A DNA stretch of 64,000 nucleotides from SXNM01 sp964586155. Its GTDB lineage: Bacteria > Myxococcota_A > UBA9042. Below the pieces are notes generated by a model. The model searched no databases, was not told the DNA's origin, and was given only the letters and a program-made list of their open reading frames with translations. Positions 11,701 through 18,642 of this stretch are shown here, piece by piece. Location: contig CAZPHC010000021.1 of NCBI GenBank assembly GCA_964586155.1, positions 48,526-112,525 of the forward strand, written 5' to 3'. The position numbers and the translations under genes were made by a program. Within the stretch, counting starts at the first letter, position 1, and the number at the start of each line of letters is the position of its first letter.

Positions 11701-14700
11701 TCCGGCCACGTCACGGCGATGCTGGCCAAGGACAAGGCCGTCGGCAGCTCGGGCCTGACGCTGCGCCAGGGCGGCAACCTCACGGCGCGCTTCGACAAGT
11801 CGTCGTTCCAGGACCTCGCGGGCCGCGCCAACTGGACCTACGACGGCGGCAAGGCCAAGCTCGACGGCAGCATCACGCTGCAGCCCTCGACGCTCGACTC
11901 GATCAACGGCGACGCGATCGCCCACCTCAGCGAGCCCATGGAGGCGGGCAACGGTCTCAAGCTGCTGCGCGGCGGCGACCTCAAGCTCGCGGTGCAGGAC
12001 AGCAAGCCCGGCACCTTCAGCGGCCGCGTCAACTGGCAGCTCGAGGATTGGATCACCGGCTCGGTGACGCTGGCCAGCGGCACGGGCTTTGACGGCCCCT
12101 ACACCGGCGAGGCCGAAGCGACGCTGATCAAGACCAAGCAGGTCGGCAGCAAGGTGGAGCTGCGCAACGGCGGCAACCTCAAGTTCGCGTTCGATTCGTC
12201 CAAGGGCATGGAGAACAGCACCTTCAACGGCAAGGTCGCGCTCGACTACGACAAGTGGCTGCGCGGCACGCTGGTGCTGAACAACACGACGTTCACCAGC
12301 CTGTCGGGCTCGGCGAAGATGCAGCTGCTCGAGGGCAAGGATCTCGGCAGCTCGGGCATCAAGCTGCTCAAGGGCAGCAACGCCACGATCCAGCTCGCCA
12401 ACAACGAGCTCACCGGCATCGAGGGCCTGATCCGCTGGCGCTACGACGAGTGGCTCGAGGGCGTGATCAACGTCGCCGGCGGCAGCACGCCCGACAGCAT
12501 CACCGGCGAGGCCCAGGGCGAGATCCGCAAGGAGAAGACCTGGGGCAAGCTGGCGGTCCAGCAGGGCAGCGGCGTCAACCTCTCGGTCGCCGCCAACGAG
12601 CTCGGTGCCTTCCGCGGCACGGTGCTCTGGCGCTACGAAGATTGGCTCGCCGGCTCGCTCGACCTCGACGAGCGCACGACCAAGGACAGCTTCTACGGCC
12701 AGGGCAGCGCCTCGGTGCAGGCCGACAAGCAGTTCGGCAGCAAGGTCACGCTCAAGCAGGGCGGCGGCGGCCTGGTCCAGATCCAGGCGTCCGAGGTCAA
12801 GACCATCGGCGGCACGCTGCAGATCGCCTACGAAGACTGGATCACCGGCCAGATCGCGGTCCAGGGCCAGTCCGAGCTGACGTCGCTGTCGGGCTCGGGC
12901 CAGGTCGTGCTGGCCAAGGACAAGCAGGTCGGCAAGGCGACGCTCAAGCAGGGCAGCGGCCTCGCGGCCAACTTCGTCACCTCGGAGCTGCAGGACTTCC
13001 ATGGCACCGCCAAGGTCGACCTGCTCGACACCTACCGCGGCACGATCGAGGTCGACGCCGGCAGCGGCGTGGACACGGTCAAGGGCCACGTCCAGGTCGG
13101 CCTGATCAAGGACAAGCCGGTCGCCAACAAGGTCACGCTCAAGCAGGGCGGCAACCTGCACGCCGACTTCGACGGCGCGGAGATCACCCAGGTCGGCGGC
13201 CAGCTGGCCATCGAGTACGACGGCTGGCTGCGCGGCAGCGGCGACGTCGAGACCGGCGCCTCGCTCGACATGTTCGTCGGCGTGGCGAAGCTCGAGGTCG
13301 TCCAGTCCAAGACCTTCCAGAACGGCATCGAGCTGGGCCAGGGCAGCTTCCTGCGCGTCGACTTCGACCAGTCCGGGCCGACGAAGTTCTCGGGCAACGT
13401 CGACGTCACCTACGACGAGTGGCTCGAGGGCAACCTCAACTTCGAGGCCACCGACCTCAACAGCATCTCGGGCGCCGGCTCGCTGACGGTGCTGCACGAC
13501 AAGCAGCTCGCCGGTCCGCTGTCGATCCTCCAGGGCAGCTGGCTCAAGGCGCGCGTCGAGCAGAGCAAGCTCGACAGCTTCGGCGGCGTCGCCAACATGA
13601 AGATCGAGGGCTGGGGCCAGGGCCGCCTCGCGGTGGTCGAGGGCAGCAAGACCGACGACATCACCGGCGAAGCGCAGTTCGACCTGACCGTCCGCAAGGA
13701 GATCGGCAGCAAGTTCGCGCTCACCGGCGGCAGCCTCGGCGCCCAGGTCGAGCACAACGATCTCAAGAAGGTCTGGGGCGAGGCGCGCGGCGAGGTCAAG
13801 GATCTCGGCGAGGGCTGGGTCCGCATCGATCGCAGCAGCACGCTCGAGTCGTTCACCGGCCAGGCGGGCGTTCGCCTGACCAAGGCACAGAAGATCGGCA
13901 CGTTCGCGCAGCTCACCGGCGGCGAGGTGCTGGCCAACTTCGAGCAGAACAACCTGACGACCTTCGGCGGCTGGGCCGAGATCGAGGTCTTCGGTTGGGG
14001 CAACGGCCGCGTCGAGATCGACCCGGCGAGCACCGCCGACAACCTCAGCGGCCAGGCCAAGATCGCGCTGACGCAGCGCAAGGAGCTCGCTGGCGGAAAG
14101 CTCATCGTGACCCACGGCGAGGCGAGCGCGACGGTCAAGGACAACACGCTGACCCAGCTCGCCGGCAGCATCGGCATCGAGCTCAAGGACATCGCGCGCG
14201 GCCAGATCAGCGGCTCGCTCGACGTGCAGAAAGAAGAGTTCACCGGCGGCGGTTCGGTCGACCAGATCAAGGAGTGGAGGGTCGGCCCGGCCGCGATCCG
14301 CGACGGCCACCTCGAGGCCAACGTCGTCAAGAACAAGCTGGCGAGCGCCGCGGGCAGCGCCCGGATCGACGCCGGCAAGTTCGGTCAGGGCACCATCGAG
14401 GTGAACTTCATCGACCGCGGCGACGCGGAGCCGACGATCTACGGCCGCGCGACGCTCGAGTTCCAGCCGCACGACCGCATGCGCGGCCGCCTGGACGCCC
14501 AGATCACCGAGGACAAGAAGTTCATCGGCGAGGGCACCGTCACCGTCAAGATCAGCCCGCAGATCGAGGGCGAGGCCGGCGTCGCGCTGCGCGAGGACGG
14601 CCACGTCGTGCTCAAGGGCGCGGTGCGCATCCCCGGCCCATACGAGCTGTTCAAGGCCGACCCCTACAAGAAGGACATGACGCTGCTCGACAGCAGCTTC

Positions 14701-15300
14701 ATGGTCTACACGCCGCCGACGGTGAAGGTGAACGTCGGCGCGGGCATCGGCCTCGAGGCCGGCATCAAGCCGCTGACCATCAGCAACATCGTTCTCTCGG
14801 GCGAATGCGACCTGATGGAGCCGTCGTTCGCCAGCCTCGCCGTCACCGGCCACCTGAGCACGGCCGCCTACGCCGACCTCAACGCCTGGATCGAGGGCTC
14901 GGTCTCGGTGTCGGCCGCCGTCGTCGCGGTCGAAGCCGGCCTGCGCGCCGCGCTGAACCTGCACCTCGAGGCCGCGCTCAACGCCGATCCGACCATCACC
15001 GTCAACCGCAACGGCCTGTCCTTCGACATGCCCGTGCGCGCGGACCTGACGGCGGCGCTGAACCTGATCCTGACCTTCTTCGCCAAGGTGCGGGTCGGCA
15101 TCGACGTCGGCCTGTTCTCGATCATGAAGACCGTCTGGCGCTACGACGTCAGCCCGGATCCGCTCAAGCTCGCGTCCATGTCGATCGGTGCCAACGGCCA
15201 CGTCCACGCCGGCGCCGACGGCTTCCGCGCGACCATGGATCCGAAGTACCAGCCGCCGGACATGTCGATCGACGGCCTCAAGCGCGCGCTCAAGCTCTAG
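2767..15300 (+). CDS. Giant DUF4157 (eCIS-core) protein with ~40 Trp/Gly repeats
   Basis: This 4177-residue protein is built as follows. Residues ~1-440 are low-complexity Ala/Pro/Glu with a Lys-rich leader. Residues ~440-620 look helical. Residues ~620-682 match DUF4157 (eCIS core): VHRNPG, FSHGEDIVLG and EELAHVVQQ. Residues ~700-1270 are beta-rich. From ~1270 to ~3880 about 40 copies of a ~66-residue unit follow, with the core [WYF]x[YWF]x[DE]WLxG. A repeat-free ~300-residue C-terminus (GIGLEAGIKPLTIS, GECDLMEPSF) ends the protein. DUF4157 is known as a domain of proteins associated with extracellular contractile injection systems. The expected HExxH is EExxH here (Glu669, Glu670, His673), so protease activity is unlikely. 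I see no signal peptide, no membrane segment and only one Cys. No eCIS structural genes are visible nearby. The ATG at 2767 has only a weak ribosome site (GGTGAG). Confidence 0.93.
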   Translation: MYDAAKLHRDELQDKEPKKKAHELDGKQADASVAADMPSLDGASSSLAPGLGAKADAASDPAAMQAQQQELARLQALPAGDPELEAYKKPEAMAAQVPEGPGATGDAAGAAEAMSPKQEQQSAGEIGPPAETVDAAMPDVGGALEKVDVAGTIAGASEAATGAADAAAAASKQVAPPTEVAAQPVSAPTGAEVAAQATTPLDVSAPAEAKIDAPAPAPVKAEAPAQASPSAPASASVPSADVEAEAASAPAPAPVAEAKPEVVAGSAPAAPAAAPEAKIETANVDVQGAAPQIAPDAAGAPAPAPRAQIEAPQGAVAEVAAPSVAPVEAVDVEAKGEAAPAVATQAPAIAPESAAADSVATASPEAQAPIEAPASAPAAASVESVASDVSATEAEAKVDVAGASVAEPAAPAGLEEAAEQITAPASGNAPQLGAPQLGDAKSEEVNATAGTTPAPASASASLSDLSPEGAMEGVAAAAADLLGGRTAAQAAGSQLFGTTADNADMLAQIPPAGRAAESISAIDSVAEVATFDPVKELGDAGVSEAMERAQKIADSAGIDARNISQVADDLGEHVGEISKRAKQLEAFRANPGEHVKDLLGEGETLDGGLRAKAEKALDTSLGGVKVHRNPGAREIAGAVDAAAFSHGEDIVLGEADAWVDGARDQVIYEELAHVVQQREGGAGGRSGVSAPTDRAEKVAKTAAQRIADGGRVEGLEADRERKAIYRNEGGSESQEAAATFPEHVTVSIGGRTVTVNMPQTPVEARKIVNLPSMNVPGLTISPNATFFFDTTSGEFKSGKTSGTIALGNVLKTNSRDISIGKTGAMTATFNDAELKIGDLIDARIDASVGQSGVTAHGTLGVADLRGEKLAEWLKGGQLSVDVDATGKASASGSLDIEVAPFSAGKLAAHLEGEQLAGSVSIQQSADIALGDVARLQKGALTGSLTGSSTLEIRGDLGLKIAALPNGEGLASITWDGESKKIAGEAVFDGNGENRLEPIVLTRASLTGDIADSQLKTMSGDGHAIYDDVFEGDFAGSIELQSRKMDMTLSGGLKAPIDRAPVKVWGGQLTIDVKGSTLASTAGKVDFQLDGFMLGTAVLEQGTTKDNINATATAALIQAHNFDEITLSKGAATVQVRGTKVEITGGHVDLDFRAGTAVGKLDLAPSQPWEQLTGSGKAALKAGQTWGELKVEKGAVDVDVQQKKLISAQGQMRFGMRDTFAGNLAFDARENFATIDGTAAAWLTKGEAIGQDVSLVADEATQFTLEVKDSTFDSFHGPLKWDHPKFAGVVNVAEPTTALNLITGTGPADVKAPFAIGEAPGGALTGQPGSTLTGHFDGGLFRGVSGSLNWQYQTWLGGKANLAEPIQSIGVDQLSGELSAQIIAPKLLDNGSDIRLLPGAAGALTVTLQDGKPHQYRGTVDFRFADFAEGQATVAGEMLDFNQLAGPSTLKVVAEKALSGQEGMVLREGGSLAVQVENSTILDFTGATNFRYGGWLEGSVNAEAGSRFYDGITGKATGTLKGPPDAATGDLKIEKGGTAKVDLVTGTRPLAYEAGSQLNWKLADWLGGVIDIGQRTSFASISGVANGGVLKEKGLEGNPGITLLPSKGLQVTFANNTATNFAGSTAARVQEFVEGTLKIEGTSSPNSFSGKLDGALKGPFDATDQLRLVEGGAVQVTVLANQAQDIQGSIPFQYGNGDKWLGGLVTAGSSQQFRAIQGPVSKGTVIAAKNLGGHFTLKEGGKITANMANSAISQIGGSINWEVASGGAPWIGGKLALEGEQSPEMFSGKMAAKLLAEKPIGANLVLEKGGKIAGTMTRNEPVTFSGNFKWRFADWLAGTLDVANEVPLTTVAGTAKATLRKEHHVQGNVFLREGGSFDAEIANADVTKLSGDIPWRLQDWIQGVASVSDGTPDRIVGSGPGTITGPGKTYAEGSPNQVKLLPGGNLNPVAIDAAGEVTFSGGVNAELGKAGETASLHMGRGGKAESVKGPQFTGTVKGGLLSPTKIPPKLALRAGGSLTATVNGDSISNLAGVFEYGFGGDNEFLVGKLTVDGATNLNELSGSVTGTISKEQTRGELTIVKGGSVHGRLNSPNDLKLEGGSFGYTYSDYLKGNIEIEGSLDFSSDAGPDFTGGATGTLTRNIEVGSGLSLTAGSAAELHFQNNVADKAWGNLGFTWSDRLQGKVAVEQGDSNFQSISGEAHATLLQQVDLGPLKLMAPSAVNAKFAQNQATEIDGKVAFIFADELSGAIQLQPGSTLEQVSGEAEGAMIKRHQLPGSTFAIEPGGKIHGVAQNNEISDLSGSVNWSYGDMGWLKGSIELSSGTLDSVQGKVQGTVAVENFLSEDLRIKPGGSFSADFDGTNLTGFQGQIAIVYAGWIDGTAQLAGGSIDSIDGEVRATTQVRKEMGSSAFLKPGGSVTATFAGSQFQSFTGDLGWQYETWLEGAIHVESGSTLESVTGEGSATLRERKPLGDKLALERGGSLRSRFEGSDFKGVAGQATVLYEDWLGGSLEVPSFSHLESVDGSIAANLRQEKMVGSHLTLKQGGSVKAEIAGSELQTIAGDLGWRWDEWLAGTVHVEPSKLDAIKGHAEAGIVQHKMVGSKLELQPGTGLLIELDASADIGGQTVMGDVAWKWEDWLGGRVTIGAGSSFDGLQGAAEARLLADKPAGDNLVLKSGGNLRTQLSSSAPTTFGGELDWQYADWLAGRVTVRDGSTLTNIAGEASATLRAEKPLGDGGFKLRAGGSPTVVFDASIPKTFHGHLNYGYQDWLEGTVAVEQGSTLQSVNAKGDASVLLDKPLGSKGFKIRAGSRAEVKVEGNRFGGLTGDVRWGFQEWLQGAIRVEGSNLDNVSGEASAEVIADKPLGSKFTLKPGGAAKVTLTNGDITSWGGTVKVQYEDLILGSLSVQGATSLDSISGDVEGRLLRTWELGNDVKLLGGGSVKAAFSSAGVDSLSGRVRFQYSDWLDGVVDIDPSSKTDAISGHVTAMLAKDKAVGSSGLTLRQGGNLTARFDKSSFQDLAGRANWTYDGGKAKLDGSITLQPSTLDSINGDAIAHLSEPMEAGNGLKLLRGGDLKLAVQDSKPGTFSGRVNWQLEDWITGSVTLASGTGFDGPYTGEAEATLIKTKQVGSKVELRNGGNLKFAFDSSKGMENSTFNGKVALDYDKWLRGTLVLNNTTFTSLSGSAKMQLLEGKDLGSSGIKLLKGSNATIQLANNELTGIEGLIRWRYDEWLEGVINVAGGSTPDSITGEAQGEIRKEKTWGKLAVQQGSGVNLSVAANELGAFRGTVLWRYEDWLAGSLDLDERTTKDSFYGQGSASVQADKQFGSKVTLKQGGGGLVQIQASEVKTIGGTLQIAYEDWITGQIAVQGQSELTSLSGSGQVVLAKDKQVGKATLKQGSGLAANFVTSELQDFHGTAKVDLLDTYRGTIEVDAGSGVDTVKGHVQVGLIKDKPVANKVTLKQGGNLHADFDGAEITQVGGQLAIEYDGWLRGSGDVETGASLDMFVGVAKLEVVQSKTFQNGIELGQGSFLRVDFDQSGPTKFSGNVDVTYDEWLEGNLNFEATDLNSISGAGSLTVLHDKQLAGPLSILQGSWLKARVEQSKLDSFGGVANMKIEGWGQGRLAVVEGSKTDDITGEAQFDLTVRKEIGSKFALTGGSLGAQVEHNDLKKVWGEARGEVKDLGEGWVRIDRSSTLESFTGQAGVRLTKAQKIGTFAQLTGGEVLANFEQNNLTTFGGWAEIEVFGWGNGRVEIDPASTADNLSGQAKIALTQRKELAGGKLIVTHGEASATVKDNTLTQLAGSIGIELKDIARGQISGSLDVQKEEFTGGGSVDQIKEWRVGPAAIRDGHLEANVVKNKLASAAGSARIDAGKFGQGTIEVNFIDRGDAEPTIYGRATLEFQPHDRMRGRLDAQITEDKKFIGEGTVTVKISPQIEGEAGVALREDGHVVLKGAVRIPGPYELFKADPYKKDMTLLDSSFMVYTPPTVKVNVGAGIGLEAGIKPLTISNIVLSGECDLMEPSFASLAVTGHLSTAAYADLNAWIEGSVSVSAAVVAVEAGLRAALNLHLEAALNADPTITVNRNGLSFDMPVRADLTAALNLILTFFAKVRVGIDVGLFSIMKTVWRYDVSPDPLKLASMSIGANGHVHAGADGFRATMDPKYQPPDMSIDGLKRALKL
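6601..14400 (+). repeat. ~40 tandem diverged ~200-bp (66-codon) repeats inside the giant gene
   Basis: Successive copies of the core can be read directly: LNWQYQTWLGG, LNWKLADWLGG, FKWRFADWLAG, LGWRWDEWLAG, VAWKWEDWLGG, LDWQYADWLAG, VRWGFQEWLQG, IRWRYDEWLEG and VLWRYEDWLAG. Six neighbouring DWL/EWL codons near 10270, 10464, 10666, 10861, 11062 and 11260 lie 194-202 bases apart, giving a period of ~66 residues. Between cores each unit carries a GSxLxSxxGxAxAxL segment and a KPLGxxxxLKxGGxL segment. Copies at both ends are more diverged (for example ARGEVKDLGEGW). The alternating pattern suggests beta-strands stacked into a long fibre or solenoid, which is an inference. Confidence 0.88.
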
Positions 15301-15318
15301 TCGGCCGCTCGTGCCGGA

Positions 15319-16779
15319 TCAGCTCGCTGACGGCGACAACAGCGTCCGCTGCGCCGGGCAGGGCGCAGCCCAGCGCGCGACCGCGGCCTCGTAGCCATGC
15401 AGGCGGCGCAGCGCGGCGCGCGCCTCGCGGCCGACGCGCGAAGGATGCGGGGCGCCGGGCACATCGCGCTTGCGCAGGGCTTGCCGCACATCGAGGGCCC
15501 CAGCGATGGCGGATTCGTCCGCGTCCAGCGCCGCAGCGATGGCCTTGGCCCCCTTGCTGCGGAAGGTCCTGCCTTCCTTGGAGAGGCTCGAGACCAGCAC
15601 CGCCACCCGCTCGTGGGCCTCGCGGAAGGGCACGCCGCCCGCGACGAGCACATCGGCCAGGTCCGTGGCGAGCAAGAAGCCCTCGTCCAGCGCCTTGACC
15701 AGCCGGTCCTTGCGCCAGGTGATGCTCGCCAGCAGGTCGCGGGCCAGCTCCAGGCTGTCGTGCCAGGTGTCGAGCGCGTCGAACAGCGGTTCCTTGTCCT
15801 CTTGCAGATCTTTGTTGTAGGCCAGCGGCAGGCCCTTGAGCACGACGAGCAGCGTGACGAGGTCGCCGATGGTGCGGCCGGCCTTGCCGCGCAGTAGCTC
15901 GGCCATGTCGGGGTTCTTCTTCTGCGGCATCAGCGAGCTGCCCGTGGTGAACGCGTCGCGCATGCGCACGACGCTGAACTCCATGCTGGTGAAGAGCACG
16001 AGCTCCTCGCCGATGCGCGAGAGGTGCACGCTGCCGAGCGCGGCGGCCGCCATCGCCTCGACCAGGTGGTCGCGGTCGCTGACGGCGTCGAGGCTGTTGC
16101 GCGAGACCCGCGAAAAGCCCAGCAACGCCGCGGTCGCCGAGCGGTCGATCGGCAGCGTCGTGCCGGCCAGCGCGCCCGACCCGAGCGGACAGACGTCCAT
16201 GCGCGCCAGCGCGTCAAGGACGCGGCCCAGGTCGCGCTCGAACGCTTCGAGGTGGGCCAGCAGGTGGTGGCCGACCGTGACGGGCTGCGCGCGCTGCAGG
16301 TGGGTGTAGCCGCACATCGGCCAGTCGCGATGCGCCCACGCCTGCTCGGCCAGCACCGTGCAGACCTCGGTGAGGCGGGCCGCGATGGCGGCGAGGCGGT
16401 CGCGCATCCACAGGCGCTCGTCGAGGGCGACCTGATCGTTGCGCGAGCGCGCCGTGTGCAGGCGGCCGGCGGGGGCGCCGATGCGTTCGCGCAGCGACGC
16501 CTCGATGTTCATGTGCACGTCTTCGCGCGCCTGCTGCCATTCGAAGCGGCCGGCGTCGATGTCGGCCCAGATGGTGCGCAGGCCGCCGACGATGGCCTCG
16601 AGGTCCGCCGCCGACAGGATGCCCTGTTGCTGCAGCATCGTCGCGTGGGCGACGCTGCCGACGATGTCCTGCAGGGCCATGCGCTGATCGAAGCCGACGC
16701 TCGCGTTCATCTTGGCGACGAGAGGATGTGTCGCCTCTTCGTAGCCGCCGCCCCAGAGGCGGTCGCCCTTGGTCGCCAT
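15319..16779 (-). CDS. argH: Argininosuccinate lyase
   Basis: The 486-residue protein belongs to the fumarase/aspartase superfamily and should cleave argininosuccinate to arginine and fumarate, the last step of arginine synthesis. The superfamily signature GSSLMPQKKNPD is intact. The N-terminal LWGGGYEE, the stretch HTARSRNDQVALDERLWMRD and the motif YTHLQRAQPVT are all characteristic of ArgH. The C-terminus (from about RKRDVPGAPHPSRVG) is somewhat longer and more basic than usual. The ATG is at 16777-16779. The stop lies only 18 bases from the stop of the giant gene, so the two are convergent. It follows a PP2C phosphatase gene by 109 bases on the same strand, with no other arginine genes nearby. 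Confidence 0.96.
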   Translation of the reverse strand: MATKGDRLWGGGYEEATHPLVAKMNASVGFDQRMALQDIVGSVAHATMLQQQGILSAADLEAIVGGLRTIWADIDAGRFEWQQAREDVHMNIEASLRERIGAPAGRLHTARSRNDQVALDERLWMRDRLAAIAARLTEVCTVLAEQAWAHRDWPMCGYTHLQRAQPVTVGHHLLAHLEAFERDLGRVLDALARMDVCPLGSGALAGTTLPIDRSATAALLGFSRVSRNSLDAVSDRDHLVEAMAAAALGSVHLSRIGEELVLFTSMEFSVVRMRDAFTTGSSLMPQKKNPDMAELLRGKAGRTIGDLVTLLVVLKGLPLAYNKDLQEDKEPLFDALDTWHDSLELARDLLASITWRKDRLVKALDEGFLLATDLADVLVAGGVPFREAHERVAVLVSSLSKEGRTFRSKGAKAIAAALDADESAIAGALDVRQALRKRDVPGAPHPSRVGREARAALRRLHGYEAAVARWAAPCPAQRTLLSPSAS

Positions 16780-16888
16780 CGCTGACTCCTATCGGTGCTG
16801 GCTGTGTGCGGGAAGGGCCGAGCGCGCAAAGCCGGGGCGCGTGACGGCGGCCGGAGCGGCGATGGGGCCATGGGTCGGACGCGACGTC

Positions 16889-17665
16889 CTAGACCTCGTC
16901 GATGCGGATGCAGATGGTCGTGACGTTGTCCTTGCCGCCGTTCTCGCAGGCGGTGCGGATCAGCTCGGCGCCCATGCCGCGGACCTCGCCCTTGTGTCGG
17001 ACCATGATGTCGCGGATCTGCGGGTCTGCGACCTCGCCCGAGAGCCCGTCGCTGCAGAGCATGTAGATGTCGCCGACGCGCGGCTGCTCGCGCATCACGT
17101 CGACCACGACGTCCTGCTTGAGGCCGCAGGCGCGGACGATGATGTTCTTGTGCGGGAAGTTCTCTTCTTCTTCGGGCGTCAGCTGCGTGATCTTCTTGTA
17201 GTCGTTGAGCAGCGAGTGGTCTTCGGTCAGCTGCGTCAGCTCGCCGTCACGCAGGCGGTAGACGCGGCTGTCGCCGACGTGGGCGATCGCGACGTAGCCC
17301 TCGTCGAAGTGGGCGCCGACGACGGTGGTGCCCATGTTCTTGTACTTCGGGTCCGAGACGCCGCGCTCCCAGATGACGTAGTTGCAGTAGCGGATGCCCG
17401 CGTTGAGCATGTTCTCGGATTGCGAGCGGTTGCGCTCCTCGCGGTTCGGCCAGGTGGCGTCCTCGTCACCATTGAGCACGTGCTCGTAGAACGAGCGCAT
17501 CGTGTCCACGACCATCTGGCTCGCGACCTCGCCGTAGCCGTGGCCGCCCATGCCGTCGGCGACGACAAAGAGCAGCTGCTCGGGGTAGAGCAGCAGATTG
17601 TCCTCGTTGTGAGCGCGCTTGCGGCCCACGTTGCTCTCGCCGTAGCTGGTCACCCGAATCGGCAC
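16889..17665 (-). CDS. PP2C-family Ser/Thr protein phosphatase
   Basis: The 258-residue single-domain protein has all the main PP2C (PPM) motifs in order: RAHNEDNLLLY near the start, VADGMGGHGYGEVAS, MGTTVVGA, AHVGDSRVYRL, LTEDHSLLND, LCSDGLSGEV and GGKDNVTTI. The Asp residues that bind the two metals are therefore present, and it should dephosphorylate Ser/Thr-phosphorylated proteins in the cytoplasm. It starts with GTG at 17665, preceded by a GGGGGTGAG stretch; no ATG fits better. It is the third gene of a minus-strand run that begins with a PP2C-cNMP fusion. The phosphatase may balance one of the organism's Hanks-type kinases, but the target cannot be told from sequence. Confidence 0.94.
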   Translation of the reverse strand: MPIRVTSYGESNVGRKRAHNEDNLLLYPEQLLFVVADGMGGHGYGEVASQMVVDTMRSFYEHVLNGDEDATWPNREERNRSQSENMLNAGIRYCNYVIWERGVSDPKYKNMGTTVVGAHFDEGYVAIAHVGDSRVYRLRDGELTQLTEDHSLLNDYKKITQLTPEEEENFPHKNIIVRACGLKQDVVVDVMREQPRVGDIYMLCSDGLSGEVADPQIRDIMVRHKGEVRGMGAELIRTACENGGKDNVTTICIRIDEV

Positions 17666-17814
17666 GTCTCACCCCCCAACCATTCACCGCATTGGCGTCG
17701 CGCGGGGCCGCAACGACCCCGCCTGGTTGCGCTCGTTCGGCGCTCGACATCGGTTCAGCCCGCACCAGAGTCTGCGCGGACTGGCCGGCAGGGTATCGGT
17801 GCGCTCAGAGGCCG

Positions 17815-18642
17815 TCAACGCGGGGCCGCGGTGCCCTGGTCAGCGCCGGCACCAGCGGGGGCGTCGAGGTCGAAGATCCGCACATTGTCGAAGCGCACGT
17901 CCGAGAGCCAGTTGTTCAGGCCGAACCACGGCCCGCGCACCGGATCGCTATCATCGTAGGCGAGCATGAACGCGCCATCGACGTACCACCGCACCACGTT
18001 GTCGTTGCGCACCACAGCCCAACGCTGCACGACGTGGCTTTTGACCGGCCGGTGCGGACGCTGGATGGCGCGGCTGGCCTCGTGCTCGCCGCGGCGGGCG
18101 ATGGTGTTGATGGTGTTGTTCCAACCACCGAAGATGATGGAATACCCCGACTCGTGCGCCGCTTCCTTGGCGAAGACCTCGCACTTGACGTCGCCCTTGT
18201 CCGACAGGACTTCGGCCTCGAACTCGATGCGCGTCTTGGCGGGTAGCCGCCGCTGCAGCCAGACGCCCTTGTTGCGCTGTTCGTAGACCGGGACCTTGTT
18301 GGCGCGCAGGCGGCCGTTGTCGATGTCCCACTCGCCCACCTGCGGCGCGATCCAATCGCTGCCGAGGTCGCCGCGCTCGAAGTCGTCCGAGAAGACCAGC
18401 GCACCGCCCTCGAGGCCGTCCTTGCGCGAGGCATGCTTGGACGCGGCCGTCGGCTCCAGGGCCGCAGCTGCGCGCTGCTCGGCGGCGGCGGTGCGCGCGT
18501 TCAGCTCGGCCTCGGTCGGGCGCGGCGGCGGCGGCGCGGGCGGGATGCAGCCGGCGCAGAGCAGGGCGGTCGCCCCGATCCACCGAACGACGGCGGCGCT
18601 CCGGCCTCGCGACCGGGGCAGTTCGCACAGGAGGCCGCTCAC
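17815..18642 (-). CDS. Lipoprotein with a concanavalin-like (DUF1080/LamG-type) domain
   Basis: The 275-residue protein has a signal peptide ending in the lipobox LCAGC, a Pro-rich linker (PPAPPPPRPTEAE) and a beta-sandwich-type domain from about residue 80. That domain opens with FSDDFERGDLGSDW and includes WDIDNGRLRAN, YSIIFGGWNNTIN, WYVDGAFMLAY and WFGLNNWLSDVRFDN. This pattern is typical of jelly-roll domains related to DUF1080 and LamG folds, which often bind or process glycans. No catalytic residues can be assigned. It starts with GTG at 18642, overlapping the stop of the upstream PP2C-cNMP gene by 4 bases (GTGA), so translation is probably coupled. It is probably anchored in a membrane facing the periplasm or surface. 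Confidence 0.82.
   Translation of the reverse strand: MSGLLCELPRSRGRSAAVVRWIGATALLCAGCIPPAPPPPRPTEAELNARTAAAEQRAAAALEPTAASKHASRKDGLEGGALVFSDDFERGDLGSDWIAPQVGEWDIDNGRLRANKVPVYEQRNKGVWLQRRLPAKTRIEFEAEVLSDKGDVKCEVFAKEAAHESGYSIIFGGWNNTINTIARRGEHEASRAIQRPHRPVKSHVVQRWAVVRNDNVVRWYVDGAFMLAYDDSDPVRGPWFGLNNWLSDVRFDNVRIFDLDAPAGAGADQGTAAPR

Noticed and set aside
6601..14400. Regular ~200-bp spacing that might suggest a CRISPR array or satellite DNA
   Set aside because: Units are diverged at DNA level, stay in one open frame, and carry conserved amino-acid motifs, so this is a protein repeat.
11506..15207. A further long minus-strand open frame (1233 codons) under the giant gene
   Set aside because: Same cause: mirror of the plus-strand codon pattern, no start signal and no recognisable domain.
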